A stretch of DNA of 64,000 nucleotides from an uncultured Lachnospiraceae bacterium (GCA_934401915.1 CAKRSV010000003.1:62001-126000); one strand, 5' to 3'. Positions 52,517-61,308 are shown, numbered from the stretch's first letter. Notes: generated from the sequence alone by a model not told the origin. Made by a program: numbers and translations.

Positions 52517-53542
52517 ATGGACAAGGCAACAAAACAGGAGAGGAATCAGGCGATTAACTGCCTGAAAATGTTCTCTGTCATCGCGATTTTTTTGATTCAC
52601 TGTAAATTTCCGGGAAAGACAGGAGAGGTTGTCCGGGGAGCAGCATCTTTCGGAGTGCCTGTGTTTTTCCTGATAGCGGGATTTTACAGTTACCATATTT
52701 CCGCAGAGAAGATAAGAAAACGTATCCGGCATATTTTATGGCTGGTCATCGCAGCTAATCTATTCTATTTGCTATGGGATATGATATATCTGGCGCTGAC
52801 CGGGGAGAATGTGACAGACTGGCTGATGGAGGTATTCCATTGGAAAAAAATTCTGGTGTTCCTTCTTTTTAATGAAACACCCCTTCGGGGACACCTGTGG
52901 TTTCTGGGGGCATTACTGTATTGTTATGTGGTACTTTTCCTGATGGCAGGAAAGGAAAAAACGGGATTCCTGAAGGTGGGAGCGCTGTTGTTACTGGCAG
53001 GCAATCTCCTGTTGGGAGAGGTGGCAGCCGCACTGGGACATAATCTGCAGATTCCCTATGTGCGTAACTGGCTGTTTTGCGGGCTTCCCTTTTTTTTCCT
53101 GGGATATCTGCTGAAAGCGCAGAAAACAGGGTCGGGAAAAGAAGAGCCAATCAGAATTTCCCAAAGAGTGCTGTGCTGTATCATGGCAGTCTGTGCCATA
53201 ACCGGCATTCTGGAAGCCTGGCTGATACCGGGTGCAGAGTTGTATCTTAGTACAATGCTTCTTGCCATCACAGCCTTTGTGTATGTAACCGGAAAAGATA
53301 CCAGGACAGAGTGGACAGGGAAAACAACGGAGAAATGGCTGGCATTTATCGATGCCAATGCCTCTCTTATCTATATTTTGCAGGTTGCAGTCATTAAGAG
53401 CATCCAGCTGGGAGAACAGAGACTGGGAATCGTGCCGGATGGAGTTATGGGATGGCTCAATCCGTTCCTGGCATTTGCAGTAACCTGTCTGTTGGCAGCA
53501 ACAGTAACCACTGCCTGGAAGCACCTTGCCCGGAAAGGCTGA
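52517..53542 (+). CDS. Acyltransferase family 3 membrane protein (sugar O-acetyltransferase-like)
   Basis: A polytopic protein of 341 residues with about ten helices, belonging to the acyltransferase-3 family (OafA/WecH/NodX type) that moves acetyl or similar groups from the cytoplasm to extracellular sugars. Lys17 and His28 are ten residues apart, fitting the R/K-x10-H motif that is essential in this family; FGVPVFFLIAGFY and HLWFLGALLYCY are further conserved segments. It is unrelated to the MBOAT at 13560, so the window has two outside-acylation systems. The ribosome site AAAAGG is 9-10 nt away. The end runs into copy 2 of the hairpin leader. Confidence 0.87.
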   Translation: MDKATKQERNQAINCLKMFSVIAIFLIHCKFPGKTGEVVRGAASFGVPVFFLIAGFYSYHISAEKIRKRIRHILWLVIAANLFYLLWDMIYLALTGENVTDWLMEVFHWKKILVFLLFNETPLRGHLWFLGALLYCYVVLFLMAGKEKTGFLKVGALLLLAGNLLLGEVAAALGHNLQIPYVRNWLFCGLPFFFLGYLLKAQKTGSGKEEPIRISQRVLCCIMAVCAITGILEAWLIPGAELYLSTMLLAITAFVYVTGKDTRTEWTGKTTEKWLAFIDANASLIYILQVAVIKSIQLGEQRLGIVPDGVMGWLNPFLAFAVTCLLAATVTTAWKHLARKG

Positions 53543-53575
53543 CTAAAGTGGTTTCGATGTGCAGTCTGCGCTCAC

Positions 53576-53620
53576 TTGACACAAACCCGGTATGCGCAAA
53601 GAACGTGCGCAGAAATGAGG
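53576..53620 (+). repeat. Repeated hairpin leader, copy 2 (before the GT4 gene)
   Basis: The same 45-bp element as at 34816, with two substitutions. TGCGCA at 53593-53598 and 53606-53611 pair across a 7-nt loop. The trailing TGAGG serves as the ribosome site for ATG 53626. It lies 33 bp after the acyltransferase stop. Confidence 0.85.
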
Positions 53621-53625
53621 GGAAA

Positions 53626-54774
53626 ATGAGATTTCTATATGTAGCACCGAGATATCATACCAACCAAATGGATATTATGCAGGATTTGAAGGACCATGGT
53701 GATGAAGTCTGTTTCATCAGCCATTATACGGCTATTATAGAAGACTACAGTTGTGTGAAGCCTGTTGTATTAGGCTATTCACCACTTTACCGGCTGATAG
53801 ATTATCTGTATGTACATGTGATTCACAGGAAGAATCCGGAGGCAATTGTCTATAAGATTCAGCATGGATTCCCACCGATTGGCAAGTTAAAGAAAGTGAT
53901 TCGTGATTTTAACCCGGATGTTGTCATATTGCGGGAAAAATCCATGTATTCCATTGTGGCATATCTGGTATGCAGACGAAAAGGATATCCCTGTATTTTA
54001 TACAACCAGACGCCACTGTGGTCGGAACCTGTAAAGACGGATTTTGCCCACCGGCTGGTTAACAAGGTATCCCCTAAGGTGCGTATGACCCCGGTTCTTG
54101 GAAAAAAGAAACCCGGAACCAGTGTGAAGCCGAACGATTATTTCGTGCCTTTCGTTATCAATCCCCGGAAAGCCCCGGAAGAGAGAACCTATTTCAAAGA
54201 TGGCACGATTCATATTCTGTGTATCGGCAAGTACGAAATCCGGAAACATCACATAATGATGATGGAAACCATAAAAGAGCTGGCACCGAAATATCCGGTT
54301 CACCTTACCCTGATAGGGGAGGCAACCACCCATTTCCAGAAAGAGTATCATGGACAGGTTCTGGAATACCGCAAAGCCAATGGTCTGGAAGACCTGGTGA
54401 CGGTCAAAACCAATGTGGAGCGGAGCCGGATGGAAGAAGAGTATCTGAAAGCAGACCTTTTCGTGATTCCGAGCACAAGAGAAATGGCATCTATTTCGCA
54501 GCTAGAGGCGATGAGCTATTCCCTGCCGGTAATATGCAGCGACACTAACGGAACTGCCTGCTATGTGGAGGATGGCGCAAACGGCTATCAGTTCAAAGAC
54601 TGCGATAAGGAAGACTTGGAACAAAAGATGGATGACATGCTTTCGGACAGAGAACGGATGAAAGCCATGGGGGCAGCAGGATACAGAGCCCTGGAAGAAA
54701 AATATAATTTCAGGCAATATTATGAGAGTATTCTGCAGATGGCAGATAAAATCAAAAAGGAAAACCTGTATTGA
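53626..54774 (+). CDS. Glycosyltransferase family 4
   Basis: A GT-B transferase of 382 residues beginning MRFLYVAPRYHTNQMDIM. The middle has CILYNQTPLWSEPV, a segment seen in a subgroup of capsule GT4 proteins, and the donor domain has ILCIGKYEIRKHHIMMM, LTLIGEAT and PSTREMASISQLEAMSYS (E-x7-E with an altered sequence). ATG 53626 lies just after the GAGG of the repeated leader; a longer frame from 53452 would overlap the acyltransferase gene. GATC is virtually absent here. Confidence 0.9.
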   Translation: MRFLYVAPRYHTNQMDIMQDLKDHGDEVCFISHYTAIIEDYSCVKPVVLGYSPLYRLIDYLYVHVIHRKNPEAIVYKIQHGFPPIGKLKKVIRDFNPDVVILREKSMYSIVAYLVCRRKGYPCILYNQTPLWSEPVKTDFAHRLVNKVSPKVRMTPVLGKKKPGTSVKPNDYFVPFVINPRKAPEERTYFKDGTIHILCIGKYEIRKHHIMMMETIKELAPKYPVHLTLIGEATTHFQKEYHGQVLEYRKANGLEDLVTVKTNVERSRMEEEYLKADLFVIPSTREMASISQLEAMSYSLPVICSDTNGTACYVEDGANGYQFKDCDKEDLEQKMDDMLSDRERMKAMGAAGYRALEEKYNFRQYYESILQMADKIKKENLY

Positions 54775-54792
54775 TGAGGAACGCACAACCCC

Positions 54793-54824
54793 GGTATGCG
54801 CAAAGAACGTGCGCATAAATGAGG
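54793..54824 (+). repeat. Repeated hairpin leader, copy 3 (before the GT-D gene)
   Basis: A third, shorter copy, matching from CGGTATGCGCA through the loop AAGAACG-type segment and TGCGCA to AAATGAGG. The hexamers are at 54797-54802 and 54810-54815. The TTGACA end of the other copies is absent. The GAGG lies 7 nt before ATG 54831. Confidence 0.8.
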
Positions 54825-54830
54825 ATTAAA

Positions 54831-55694
54831 ATGAAGCAGAAAATAAAAGATATTTTAGGAGCAGTGGTGTACTTCCTCTATGAGAAGAAGCTTCTGCATA
54901 ATAGAATAAAAGTGCACAGCATTGACGAAACCATTGACGAGCTGCTGACAACGCAAAAAAGCATGGTGCGCTTTGGCGATGGCGAAATCGTTATGATAAA
55001 GGGAAGGGATTTGGTACTGCAAAAGGCGGCACCGGAAATCGCAGAAGGATTAAAGCAGATACTGGCGTATCCCTATGATGACCTGATGGTAACCATTCCC
55101 GGTGTGTTCGATACACTCTCAGACCACAATAACGCAAGCAGACAGTTCTGGCGGGACCATCTGCTCATGTGCCGGGGCACTTATGAGAAGTATTGCAATC
55201 CCAATCGCGTTTATTACAATACCTTCATTTCCCGCTGTTATTATTTTACGCAGGATAAGGAACGCTGTGCCGGCTGGTTTGACAAAATCAGGGATATCTG
55301 GAAAGAAAAAGATATCGTAGTTGTGGAAGGTACCAGAAGCCATAATGGTGTTGGCAACAATCTGCTTGAGAGAGCTGCCAGCGTGGAGCGGATTATCTGT
55401 CCGCCAAAGGATGCGTATGGTTCCCTCGACAGGATTCTGGAAGCCTGTGAGACTTATGGAAAGGACAGAATGTTTCTGTTATCCGTAGGCGTGGCTGCCA
55501 AATTTATAGCAATAGACCTGTTCCGGAAAGGATACCGTGTACTGGATATCGGAAACCTGGATATGGAGTATGAGTGGTTTGTGCGCGGCACAAAAGGCAA
55601 AATATCCTTGGAAAAGCATGAGATTATCGGGGAAGAAGCCAACAGACAGGCTGGATATACCGAATATCTGGAACAGATTAAAGTATGGTTGTAG
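54831..55694 (+). CDS. GT-D fold (SP_1767/DUF1792 family) glycosyltransferase
   Basis: A soluble 287-residue protein of the GT-D type. SIDETIDELLTTQKSMVRFGDGEIVMIKG is the family's N-terminal block (the RFGDGE motif contains the metal- or donor-binding acids), FWRDHLLMCRG and VVVEGTRSHNGVGNNLLE follow, and LLSVGVAAKFIAIDLFRKGYRVLDIGN near the end is the nucleotide-binding part. Characterised members add glucose in the glycosylation of serine-rich proteins; in this locus it more likely acts on the lipid-linked glycan. The start at 54831 is set by GAGG in the third copy of the leader; an upstream ATG at 54819 is part of that ribosome site. Confidence 0.88.
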   Translation: MKQKIKDILGAVVYFLYEKKLLHNRIKVHSIDETIDELLTTQKSMVRFGDGEIVMIKGRDLVLQKAAPEIAEGLKQILAYPYDDLMVTIPGVFDTLSDHNNASRQFWRDHLLMCRGTYEKYCNPNRVYYNTFISRCYYFTQDKERCAGWFDKIRDIWKEKDIVVVEGTRSHNGVGNNLLERAASVERIICPPKDAYGSLDRILEACETYGKDRMFLLSVGVAAKFIAIDLFRKGYRVLDIGNLDMEYEWFVRGTKGKISLEKHEIIGEEANRQAGYTEYLEQIKVWL

Positions 55695-55712
55695 CAGGAG
55701 GAGCCCCTGGTT

Positions 55713-57485
55713 ATGGGAGAAAAGAAAAAAACAGGTATTTTTACCAAATTAGGATATATTTTTATAGCAAAGGATAAGAGAAAAATTGCACTCTTATTAG
55801 TAGCCGTTGTGATTGGCAGTTTCCTGGAGCTGCTGGGCGTCACCATTTTCATGCCTTTTATCAACATTATTTCCAATCCGCAGACCATACAGAGAACCTG
55901 GTATCTGAAGCTGTTTTATGACGGTCTGCATTTTAGCAGCACGAAGAATTTCATGATCGCACTGTCCTGTGCCATCATTGCAGTTTATCTGATCAAGAAC
56001 ATCTATCTGATCGTGGAGAAAAACTGTATCTACAAGTTCTCCTACAGCACTCAGATGCGCTTGTCTACCAGACTGCTGGAAACTTATATGAAGGAGCCTT
56101 ATACCTTTCATCTGAACAAGAATATTGCCTCCTTACAGAGAACCATACAGGAAGATACCGGCAGATTCATGCAGGTTATCCTCTATTTCATGGAGCTTGC
56201 AACCGAACTGGTGGTATGTCTGGTTCTTGGTATTTACCTGCTCTTTGTCAGCAAGTCCATTACCATCATAGTGGTTTCCCTGCTGGTAGTGTTCGTGGGA
56301 ACCTTTCTTGCGTGTACCAGAAGATACAGCAATCAGTTGGGAAGGGACAATCAGGTATATCAGGGAAAGATTTATCAGTGGATGAATCAGGCGCTGGGCG
56401 GTATTAAGGAAATCAAGATTCTGGAAAGAGATTCCTTCTTTGTTGACGAATATCAGAAATACTATGCGAAATTTGCAAGAGGGCTGAGGCTGTCCCGGAC
56501 TATTTCCATTCTGCCCAAATATCTGGTAGAGGCAGTTGCCATCACCGGTCTGCTTATTGCCATTATCGTGAAGATGACCTTTGGCGAGGCTGATCTGATA
56601 TATTATATACCACAGTTGACCGTATTTGCCGTGGCAGCGTTCCGGCTGATGCCTTGTGTAGGAAGAATCAATGAATATGCAACGAATATGCTGTACGCGT
56701 TTCCGTCCGTCGATTTGATCTATAAAGATCTGGTGGAAATCGAGGACTATGTGGAGAAACAGGATCATGAAGTGGCAGAAAAGTGGAATCTGAAAAATGC
56801 CATAGAAGTGAAAGACGTGACTTATTACTATCCAGACACGGAAGAACCTGTTATTGACGGCGCAAGCCTTACCATTCAGAAAGGCAAAACGGTGGCATTT
56901 ATCGGAACATCCGGTGCCGGAAAAACCACCATGGTAGATATTATCCTGGGACTCTTAGTGCCCCAGAAGGGTGTGGTTATGGCAGATGAGATCAATGTCC
57001 ATGAGAAGCCCAAGACCTTCCATGCCCAGATTGGCTATATCCCGCAGGTTATCTATCTGTCGGATGATACCATCCGGAATAACATCGCCTTTGGGGTAAA
57101 GGAAGCGCAGATAGATGAGGCAGCCGTGCAGGCAGCTGTGGAAAAAGCACAGCTTACAGAGTTTATCAACAGCCTGCCCCATGGACTGGATACCATTGTA
57201 GGAGACAGAGGAGTGCGTCTGTCCGGTGGCCAGAGACAGCGTATCGGTATCGCAAGGGCATTATACCACGACCCGGAAATCCTGGTACTGGATGAGGCAA
57301 CTTCTGCCCTGGATAACGAGACAGAGAGCGCTGTAATGGAAGCCATTGACCATTTACAGGGATTAAAGACGATGATTATTATCGCACACAGACTGACCAC
57401 TATTCGTAATGTGGACAAGATTTATGAAGTTGGGGAAGGAAAAGTGCGTGAAAGAAGTAAAGAGGATGTATTTGGAGGAAAGTAG
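55713..57485 (+). CDS. ABC transporter, fused permease/ATPase (PglK-like flippase), copy 2
   Basis: A half-transporter of 590 residues, similar in layout to the one at 29524: six helices (about 25-320), Walker A GTSGAGKTT (398-406), signature LSGGQRQRIGIARAL, Walker B ILVLDEATSALD and H-loop IIAHRL. The N-terminal KKKTGIFTKLGYIFIAKDKRK matches the basic start of the PglK group. Two PglK-like pumps plus a Wzx suggest that different lipid-linked glycans, or a modifying sugar unit, are exported separately. AGGAGG lies 12 nt before the ATG. Copy 1 uses Pro-Ser in the Walker A loop, copy 2 Thr-Ser, so they are diverged paralogues. Confidence 0.92.
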   Translation: MGEKKKTGIFTKLGYIFIAKDKRKIALLLVAVVIGSFLELLGVTIFMPFINIISNPQTIQRTWYLKLFYDGLHFSSTKNFMIALSCAIIAVYLIKNIYLIVEKNCIYKFSYSTQMRLSTRLLETYMKEPYTFHLNKNIASLQRTIQEDTGRFMQVILYFMELATELVVCLVLGIYLLFVSKSITIIVVSLLVVFVGTFLACTRRYSNQLGRDNQVYQGKIYQWMNQALGGIKEIKILERDSFFVDEYQKYYAKFARGLRLSRTISILPKYLVEAVAITGLLIAIIVKMTFGEADLIYYIPQLTVFAVAAFRLMPCVGRINEYATNMLYAFPSVDLIYKDLVEIEDYVEKQDHEVAEKWNLKNAIEVKDVTYYYPDTEEPVIDGASLTIQKGKTVAFIGTSGAGKTTMVDIILGLLVPQKGVVMADEINVHEKPKTFHAQIGYIPQVIYLSDDTIRNNIAFGVKEAQIDEAAVQAAVEKAQLTEFINSLPHGLDTIVGDRGVRLSGGQRQRIGIARALYHDPEILVLDEATSALDNETESAVMEAIDHLQGLKTMIIIAHRLTTIRNVDKIYEVGEGKVRERSKEDVFGGK

Positions 57486-57491
57486 GAGTTG

Positions 57492-59048
57492 ATGCAGGAA
57501 CGCAAAATGGCAGGCAAGATACAGTTGAATAAGAGGCAGAAGGATATCCTGTTTTATCTGTCATTGGTGATGATAAGCGTCTATGTCTTTTTGCTTGCGG
57601 GAGAGAAAGGCTATATCCTGTTTGATGATAGTCATACTTATATTGAACGGTGGTATACAGAAGGTGTGATGCCTGTGTATCCGTTATTTGTTCGGGTGAA
57701 CAAAATAATATTCGGGGAAGCCGGATTTCTCTATGCGATTGTTATCGAACAGGCTTTGATTGCAACGCTGTCGGTGATCAGTTTTACAAAAATGATAAAG
57801 CAATATTTTTCGCTGCGATATCTGGAAGCATATCTGGTATATATTGCAGCATTATTACCGTTTACATTGGAGTTACCGACAGCAATGATCACACATATGA
57901 TCCTTACGGAGGGAATTGCGTTTGCATTATTTTATCTGTTTGCACAGATTATGCTGAAAGCTGTCTGGGAAAGAAGCATAAAGTGGCTTGCGGGCGGATG
58001 GTTCATGGCATTGTTTTTGTCGCTTATCCGGTCGCAGCTTTTGCTATTGTTTGGCGTATGGGGAGTAGTGCTTATCTATATAGGGATGATCCGGTGGAGC
58101 CATGGAAGGCGAAAAGGCATAAAGATTGTGGGAATCCTTATGGGATGTGTCCTGATGGGACTGCTGGGAATTACCGCAAATACGCGGATCAACAGTACCT
58201 ATCAACAGACGGTAAACAGACTGCGGGATGCACAGGACAAGACGCGGGAACAGGAAACAGTTGTGGAAGAAGAAAATCTGCGCAATAATAAAAACAGCGG
58301 ACAGATGAGTGCGGTATCGGTAAGCCAGTATGCAAGCCTGTTGTATTCCAGAGGAATGTACGAGGCAGATTACGAAGATTATCAACTGTTTGCCGAGGAA
58401 GAGATGCAGCAATTGTTTCTGGCTATGTATGAAGCGGCAGACGAAGCGGAATGTAGATATGTGTATGCAGAAAAAGGTCTGTGGATGTGGAGGGATATTG
58501 CCGGTGGAATAGGCGCAGTCGGCAACGAGGGCGCTGCGGCGCAGAGAGCGTATTATGAGGAAAAAAGGCCGGAAGTGCTTGCGGATAATAATGCGTATCG
58601 CGCTCTGAGTAATAAGAATTATGCAGTGATCGGCTCTACTTTGTTAAAAAAGCACATGGGAAGATTTTTGTATCATACAATAATGCTGCTCCCGCAGGGA
58701 TTCATCTGCACCGTGTTTTTTCAGGTGGAGAAAGTATATCTGCTATGTCATCTGATCACATTGTTTCTATATTTGTCAGCTTTGGCGCTCATGATCTGGG
58801 GATTTGCGGACAGAAAGATAGAAAGAAAAGCCGCTGAATTGATGGCGTTTGTGCTCGGAACAGATTGTGTCATGGTTGTGCTGATCTCCATGGTGTTCTT
58901 TGGGCAGCAGAGATACTTATTTTACGCATTTGGGCTGTTTTATGTGGCATATTTCCTTCTGTTATTGCAGATAGGAAAGCAGTATGGAAAACGGGTAGTG
59001 CAAAGATTTCGTAAAAAGCCAAAAGGAAATGAGGATTGTGATGTCTGA
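57492..59048 (+). CDS. Polytopic membrane protein, GT-C glycosyltransferase-like
   Basis: A membrane protein of 518 residues with about 11 helices. After the first helix, ILFDDSHTYIERWY places Asp45-Asp46 in the loop that carries the catalytic acid of GT-C enzymes; PVYPLFVRVNKIIFGEAG follows, as in the protein at 5310. A large hydrophilic loop (about 235-370) rich in Glu and Gln lies outside. The start could be ATG 57492 or ATG 57507, the latter with a better-spaced AGGAA. It overlaps the GT2 at 59041 by 8 bp; with that gene and the DUF2304 gene it makes a triad like GacL-GacI-GacJ. Confidence 0.78.
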   Translation: MQERKMAGKIQLNKRQKDILFYLSLVMISVYVFLLAGEKGYILFDDSHTYIERWYTEGVMPVYPLFVRVNKIIFGEAGFLYAIVIEQALIATLSVISFTKMIKQYFSLRYLEAYLVYIAALLPFTLELPTAMITHMILTEGIAFALFYLFAQIMLKAVWERSIKWLAGGWFMALFLSLIRSQLLLLFGVWGVVLIYIGMIRWSHGRRKGIKIVGILMGCVLMGLLGITANTRINSTYQQTVNRLRDAQDKTREQETVVEEENLRNNKNSGQMSAVSVSQYASLLYSRGMYEADYEDYQLFAEEEMQQLFLAMYEAADEAECRYVYAEKGLWMWRDIAGGIGAVGNEGAAAQRAYYEEKRPEVLADNNAYRALSNKNYAVIGSTLLKKHMGRFLYHTIMLLPQGFICTVFFQVEKVYLLCHLITLFLYLSALALMIWGFADRKIERKAAELMAFVLGTDCVMVVLISMVFFGQQRYLFYAFGLFYVAYFLLLLQIGKQYGKRVVQRFRKKPKGNEDCDV

Positions 59049-59781
59049 AGAAAAAAAGGTGTTGATCATTATACCGGCGTACAATGAGGAAGAAAATATT
59101 GGGCGTGTGGTTCGACAGATGATAGATATGGCGCCGCAGTACGATTACCTTGTTGTAAACGATGGATCCAGTGACAGTACGATAGATATCTGCCGGAGAG
59201 AAAATTTTTCCTATTTGGATCTGCCGATCAATATGGGAATAGGCGGTGCCGTTCAGGCCGGATATGTGTATGCCGAAAAAAAAGGATACGATATTGCGGT
59301 GCAGATGGATGGCGATGGACAGCATGATATCGCTTATCTGGACAGGCTTTTAGACCCTATTTTGAAAAATGAGGCGGACATAGCAATCGGTTCCCGCTTT
59401 ATCGAGAAAGAAGGGTTTCAGTCTACTGCGGGAAGAAGAATGGGGATCAATATATTAAGTGGATTGATCTGGATCACCACCGGTAAAAAGATAATGGATG
59501 TGACAAGCGGATACCGGGCAGTCAATCGGAGATTTATCACGATATACAGCAAGGATTATCCGGCTGATTATCCAGAGCCGGAAGCGATCGTGGCGGCGAT
59601 CATGCACCGGGGAAGGATCAAAGAAGTACCGGTAAAGATGCATGCGAGGGAAGGCGGGACAAGCTCGATCACCTTAAAAAAATCAGTGTATTATATGATA
59701 AAAGTGTCCCTGGCAATTTTGATATGCAGACTAAGTTATGGAGTCAGAAGGGTCAAAAGGACAGAAGTTGTTCAGAAGTGA
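59041..59781 (+). CDS. Glycosyltransferase family 2, polyprenyl-phosphate sugar synthase-like (GacI-like)
   Basis: A GT-A enzyme of 246 residues in the DPM1/GacI group, which charges undecaprenyl phosphate with a single sugar. IIIPAYNEEENIGRVV, VVNDGSSDST, MGIGGAVQAGY and VQMDGDGQHD (metal site) are clear, and MDVTSGYRAVNR follows. The C-terminal KKSVYYMIKVSLAILICRLSYG helix probably lies on the membrane. It is followed by a DUF2304 gene, and in streptococci the DUF2304 protein GacJ stimulates GacI. GAGG precedes ATG 59041 by about 6 nt. Confidence 0.9.
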   Translation: MSEEKKVLIIIPAYNEEENIGRVVRQMIDMAPQYDYLVVNDGSSDSTIDICRRENFSYLDLPINMGIGGAVQAGYVYAEKKGYDIAVQMDGDGQHDIAYLDRLLDPILKNEADIAIGSRFIEKEGFQSTAGRRMGINILSGLIWITTGKKIMDVTSGYRAVNRRFITIYSKDYPADYPEPEAIVAAIMHRGRIKEVPVKMHAREGGTSSITLKKSVYYMIKVSLAILICRLSYGVRRVKRTEVVQK

Positions 59782-59794
59782 GGATGAGTGTGAT

Positions 59795-60166
59795 ATGATA
59801 CCTGCAACGCTTAGAATTTCTTTAATTATTGCGGTAATTTGCTATTTTATAGTGATATTGTATTTCCTGAAGCAGCGTGCGCTGAATTTGAAATATACGT
59901 TGCTGTGGCTTTTGGCGGGCGTGGTAATGGGAGTACTGGTTCTGGTGCCGGAGCTGCTGGTACATATTATCCGGATTTTTGGAATTCAGGATAATATGAA
60001 TGGTCTGTTCATTTTTTGCATTGGATTTATTATTATGATATTGCTTTCCCTGACCTCTATTGCATCAAGGCAGAATAGCAAAGTCAGAACGCTGATACAG
60101 GAAGTGAGTATATTGGAGAAACGTATTCGTGAATTGGAAGAGTACAGAAAAGAGAAGGAAGAGTAA
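59795..60166 (+). CDS. DUF2304 small membrane protein (GacJ-like)
   Basis: A 123-residue protein with three hydrophobic helices (about 7-25, 33-52, 70-92) and a charged C-terminal coiled-coil-like tail (VRTLIQEVSILEKRIRELEEYRK). This is the DUF2304 pattern. The known member GacJ binds and activates the neighbouring GT2 of the group A carbohydrate; the same neighbour arrangement is seen here. ATG 59795 has GAGG 11-12 nt upstream; a longer frame from 59738 would lie within the GT2 gene. The tail may be where it contacts the GT2. Confidence 0.85.
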   Translation: MIPATLRISLIIAVICYFIVILYFLKQRALNLKYTLLWLLAGVVMGVLVLVPELLVHIIRIFGIQDNMNGLFIFCIGFIIMILLSLTSIASRQNSKVRTLIQEVSILEKRIRELEEYRKEKEE

Positions 60167-60170
60167 ATAA

Positions 60171-61286
60171 GTGCTGGATATAGCGATTGATTTATTGTGG
60201 CTGCGCCCGAAGAAGGTGGGCGGGACAGAATTTTATATCAGGAATTTGTTGGATGGCTTCTTGGATTTAAAGGAGTCTTTTTGTCTTACGCTGCTTGTGT
60301 CGAGAGATAACAAGGATACTTTCTTACATTATGCAGAGGATGACAGGATAAGGATCCTGGAAGCAAACGTGGTATCAGCAAATATTGCGGGAAGAATTTT
60401 ATGGCAGTTTTTTTGTGAAAACTCTTTTTTGAGAAAGCACGGGATCAGAAAATGTTTTATACCGGTATATTGCAGGCCTTTATTTAATGGAGGAATCGTC
60501 TATGTAAATACAATTCATGATTTACAGGCGGCTCATTATCCCGAGTATCATCCTTTCCATGAAGTGGCCTATTCGAAGCTGTGTTGGTGGCTGGACACTC
60601 ATTTTTCAAAACATATTGTTGCAATCTCTGAATGGGTAAAAGAAGATATTTTGAAAAAATATAAGATAAAGCCGGAGAAGATAACTACCATATATAATCC
60701 GATCACTATTAATGGGAATGATACGCTTGCGTTTGATGTGATAGAGAGAAAATATGGAGTCAGGGAAAAACAGTTTTATTATACGGTATCACAGCTTATT
60801 CCACACAAAAACCTGGAGACGATCATCGAGGTGATGGCCCGGATCAAAGAAAAAAACTTGGAACTGCCGCATCAACTGCTTATTTCAGGCGTTAATGGTG
60901 AGAGCAGGAGCCGGCTGGAACAGCAGATCCGGATGCGCGGACTGGAGAAGGAAGTGATGCTGACCGGGTTTGTGGAAAATAAGGAAAGAAATACCTTGTA
61001 TAAATACTGTCAGGCTTTTCTTTTCCCGAGCGTGTTTGAAGGCTTTGGGATGCCGATGATAGAGGCTATGCTGTTTGGGACCATGGTGGTCACGACGAAA
61101 AAATCGTGTATTCCGGAGATATCCCAGGGAAAAGCAAATTATGTTTCGGATCCATATGATGTGGATGAATGGATCAGCGTGATGCAGAATCTGCAGAATC
61201 ATATAAAAGAAGTTGATTTCGCAAGGTACGATCAGAAAATTCTGACAGAGAAGTATTATAAATTATTATCAGAACAGCTGGGTTAG
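60171..61286 (+). CDS. Glycosyltransferase family 4
   Basis: A GT-B transferase of 371 residues: IDLLWLRPKKVGGTEFYIRNLL, the TIHDLQAAHYPEYHPFHE acceptor-domain motif and ISEWVKEDILKKY, then VSQLIPHKNLETII, LLISGVNG and PSVFEGFGMPMIEAMLFG (E-x7-E). The TIHD motif and PSxFEGFG sequence are those of mannosyl- and rhamnosyltransferase-like GT4 proteins. The start is GTG 60171, four bases after the DUF2304 stop, with AGGAAGAG before it. AT-rich compared with earlier GT4 genes of the window. Confidence 0.91.
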   Translation: MLDIAIDLLWLRPKKVGGTEFYIRNLLDGFLDLKESFCLTLLVSRDNKDTFLHYAEDDRIRILEANVVSANIAGRILWQFFCENSFLRKHGIRKCFIPVYCRPLFNGGIVYVNTIHDLQAAHYPEYHPFHEVAYSKLCWWLDTHFSKHIVAISEWVKEDILKKYKIKPEKITTIYNPITINGNDTLAFDVIERKYGVREKQFYYTVSQLIPHKNLETIIEVMARIKEKNLELPHQLLISGVNGESRSRLEQQIRMRGLEKEVMLTGFVENKERNTLYKYCQAFLFPSVFEGFGMPMIEAMLFGTMVVTTKKSCIPEISQGKANYVSDPYDVDEWISVMQNLQNHIKEVDFARYDQKILTEKYYKLLSEQLG

Positions 61287-61308
61287 AGAGTATAAAGAGG
61301 AAACCGCA

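Noticed and set aside
53576..53605. TTGACA of the repeated leader read as a promoter -35 box
   Set aside because: No -10-like hexamer lies 16-18 bp downstream in either copy that has TTGACA (34816 and 53576), and copy 3 lacks it. The conserved part is the hairpin and ribosome site.
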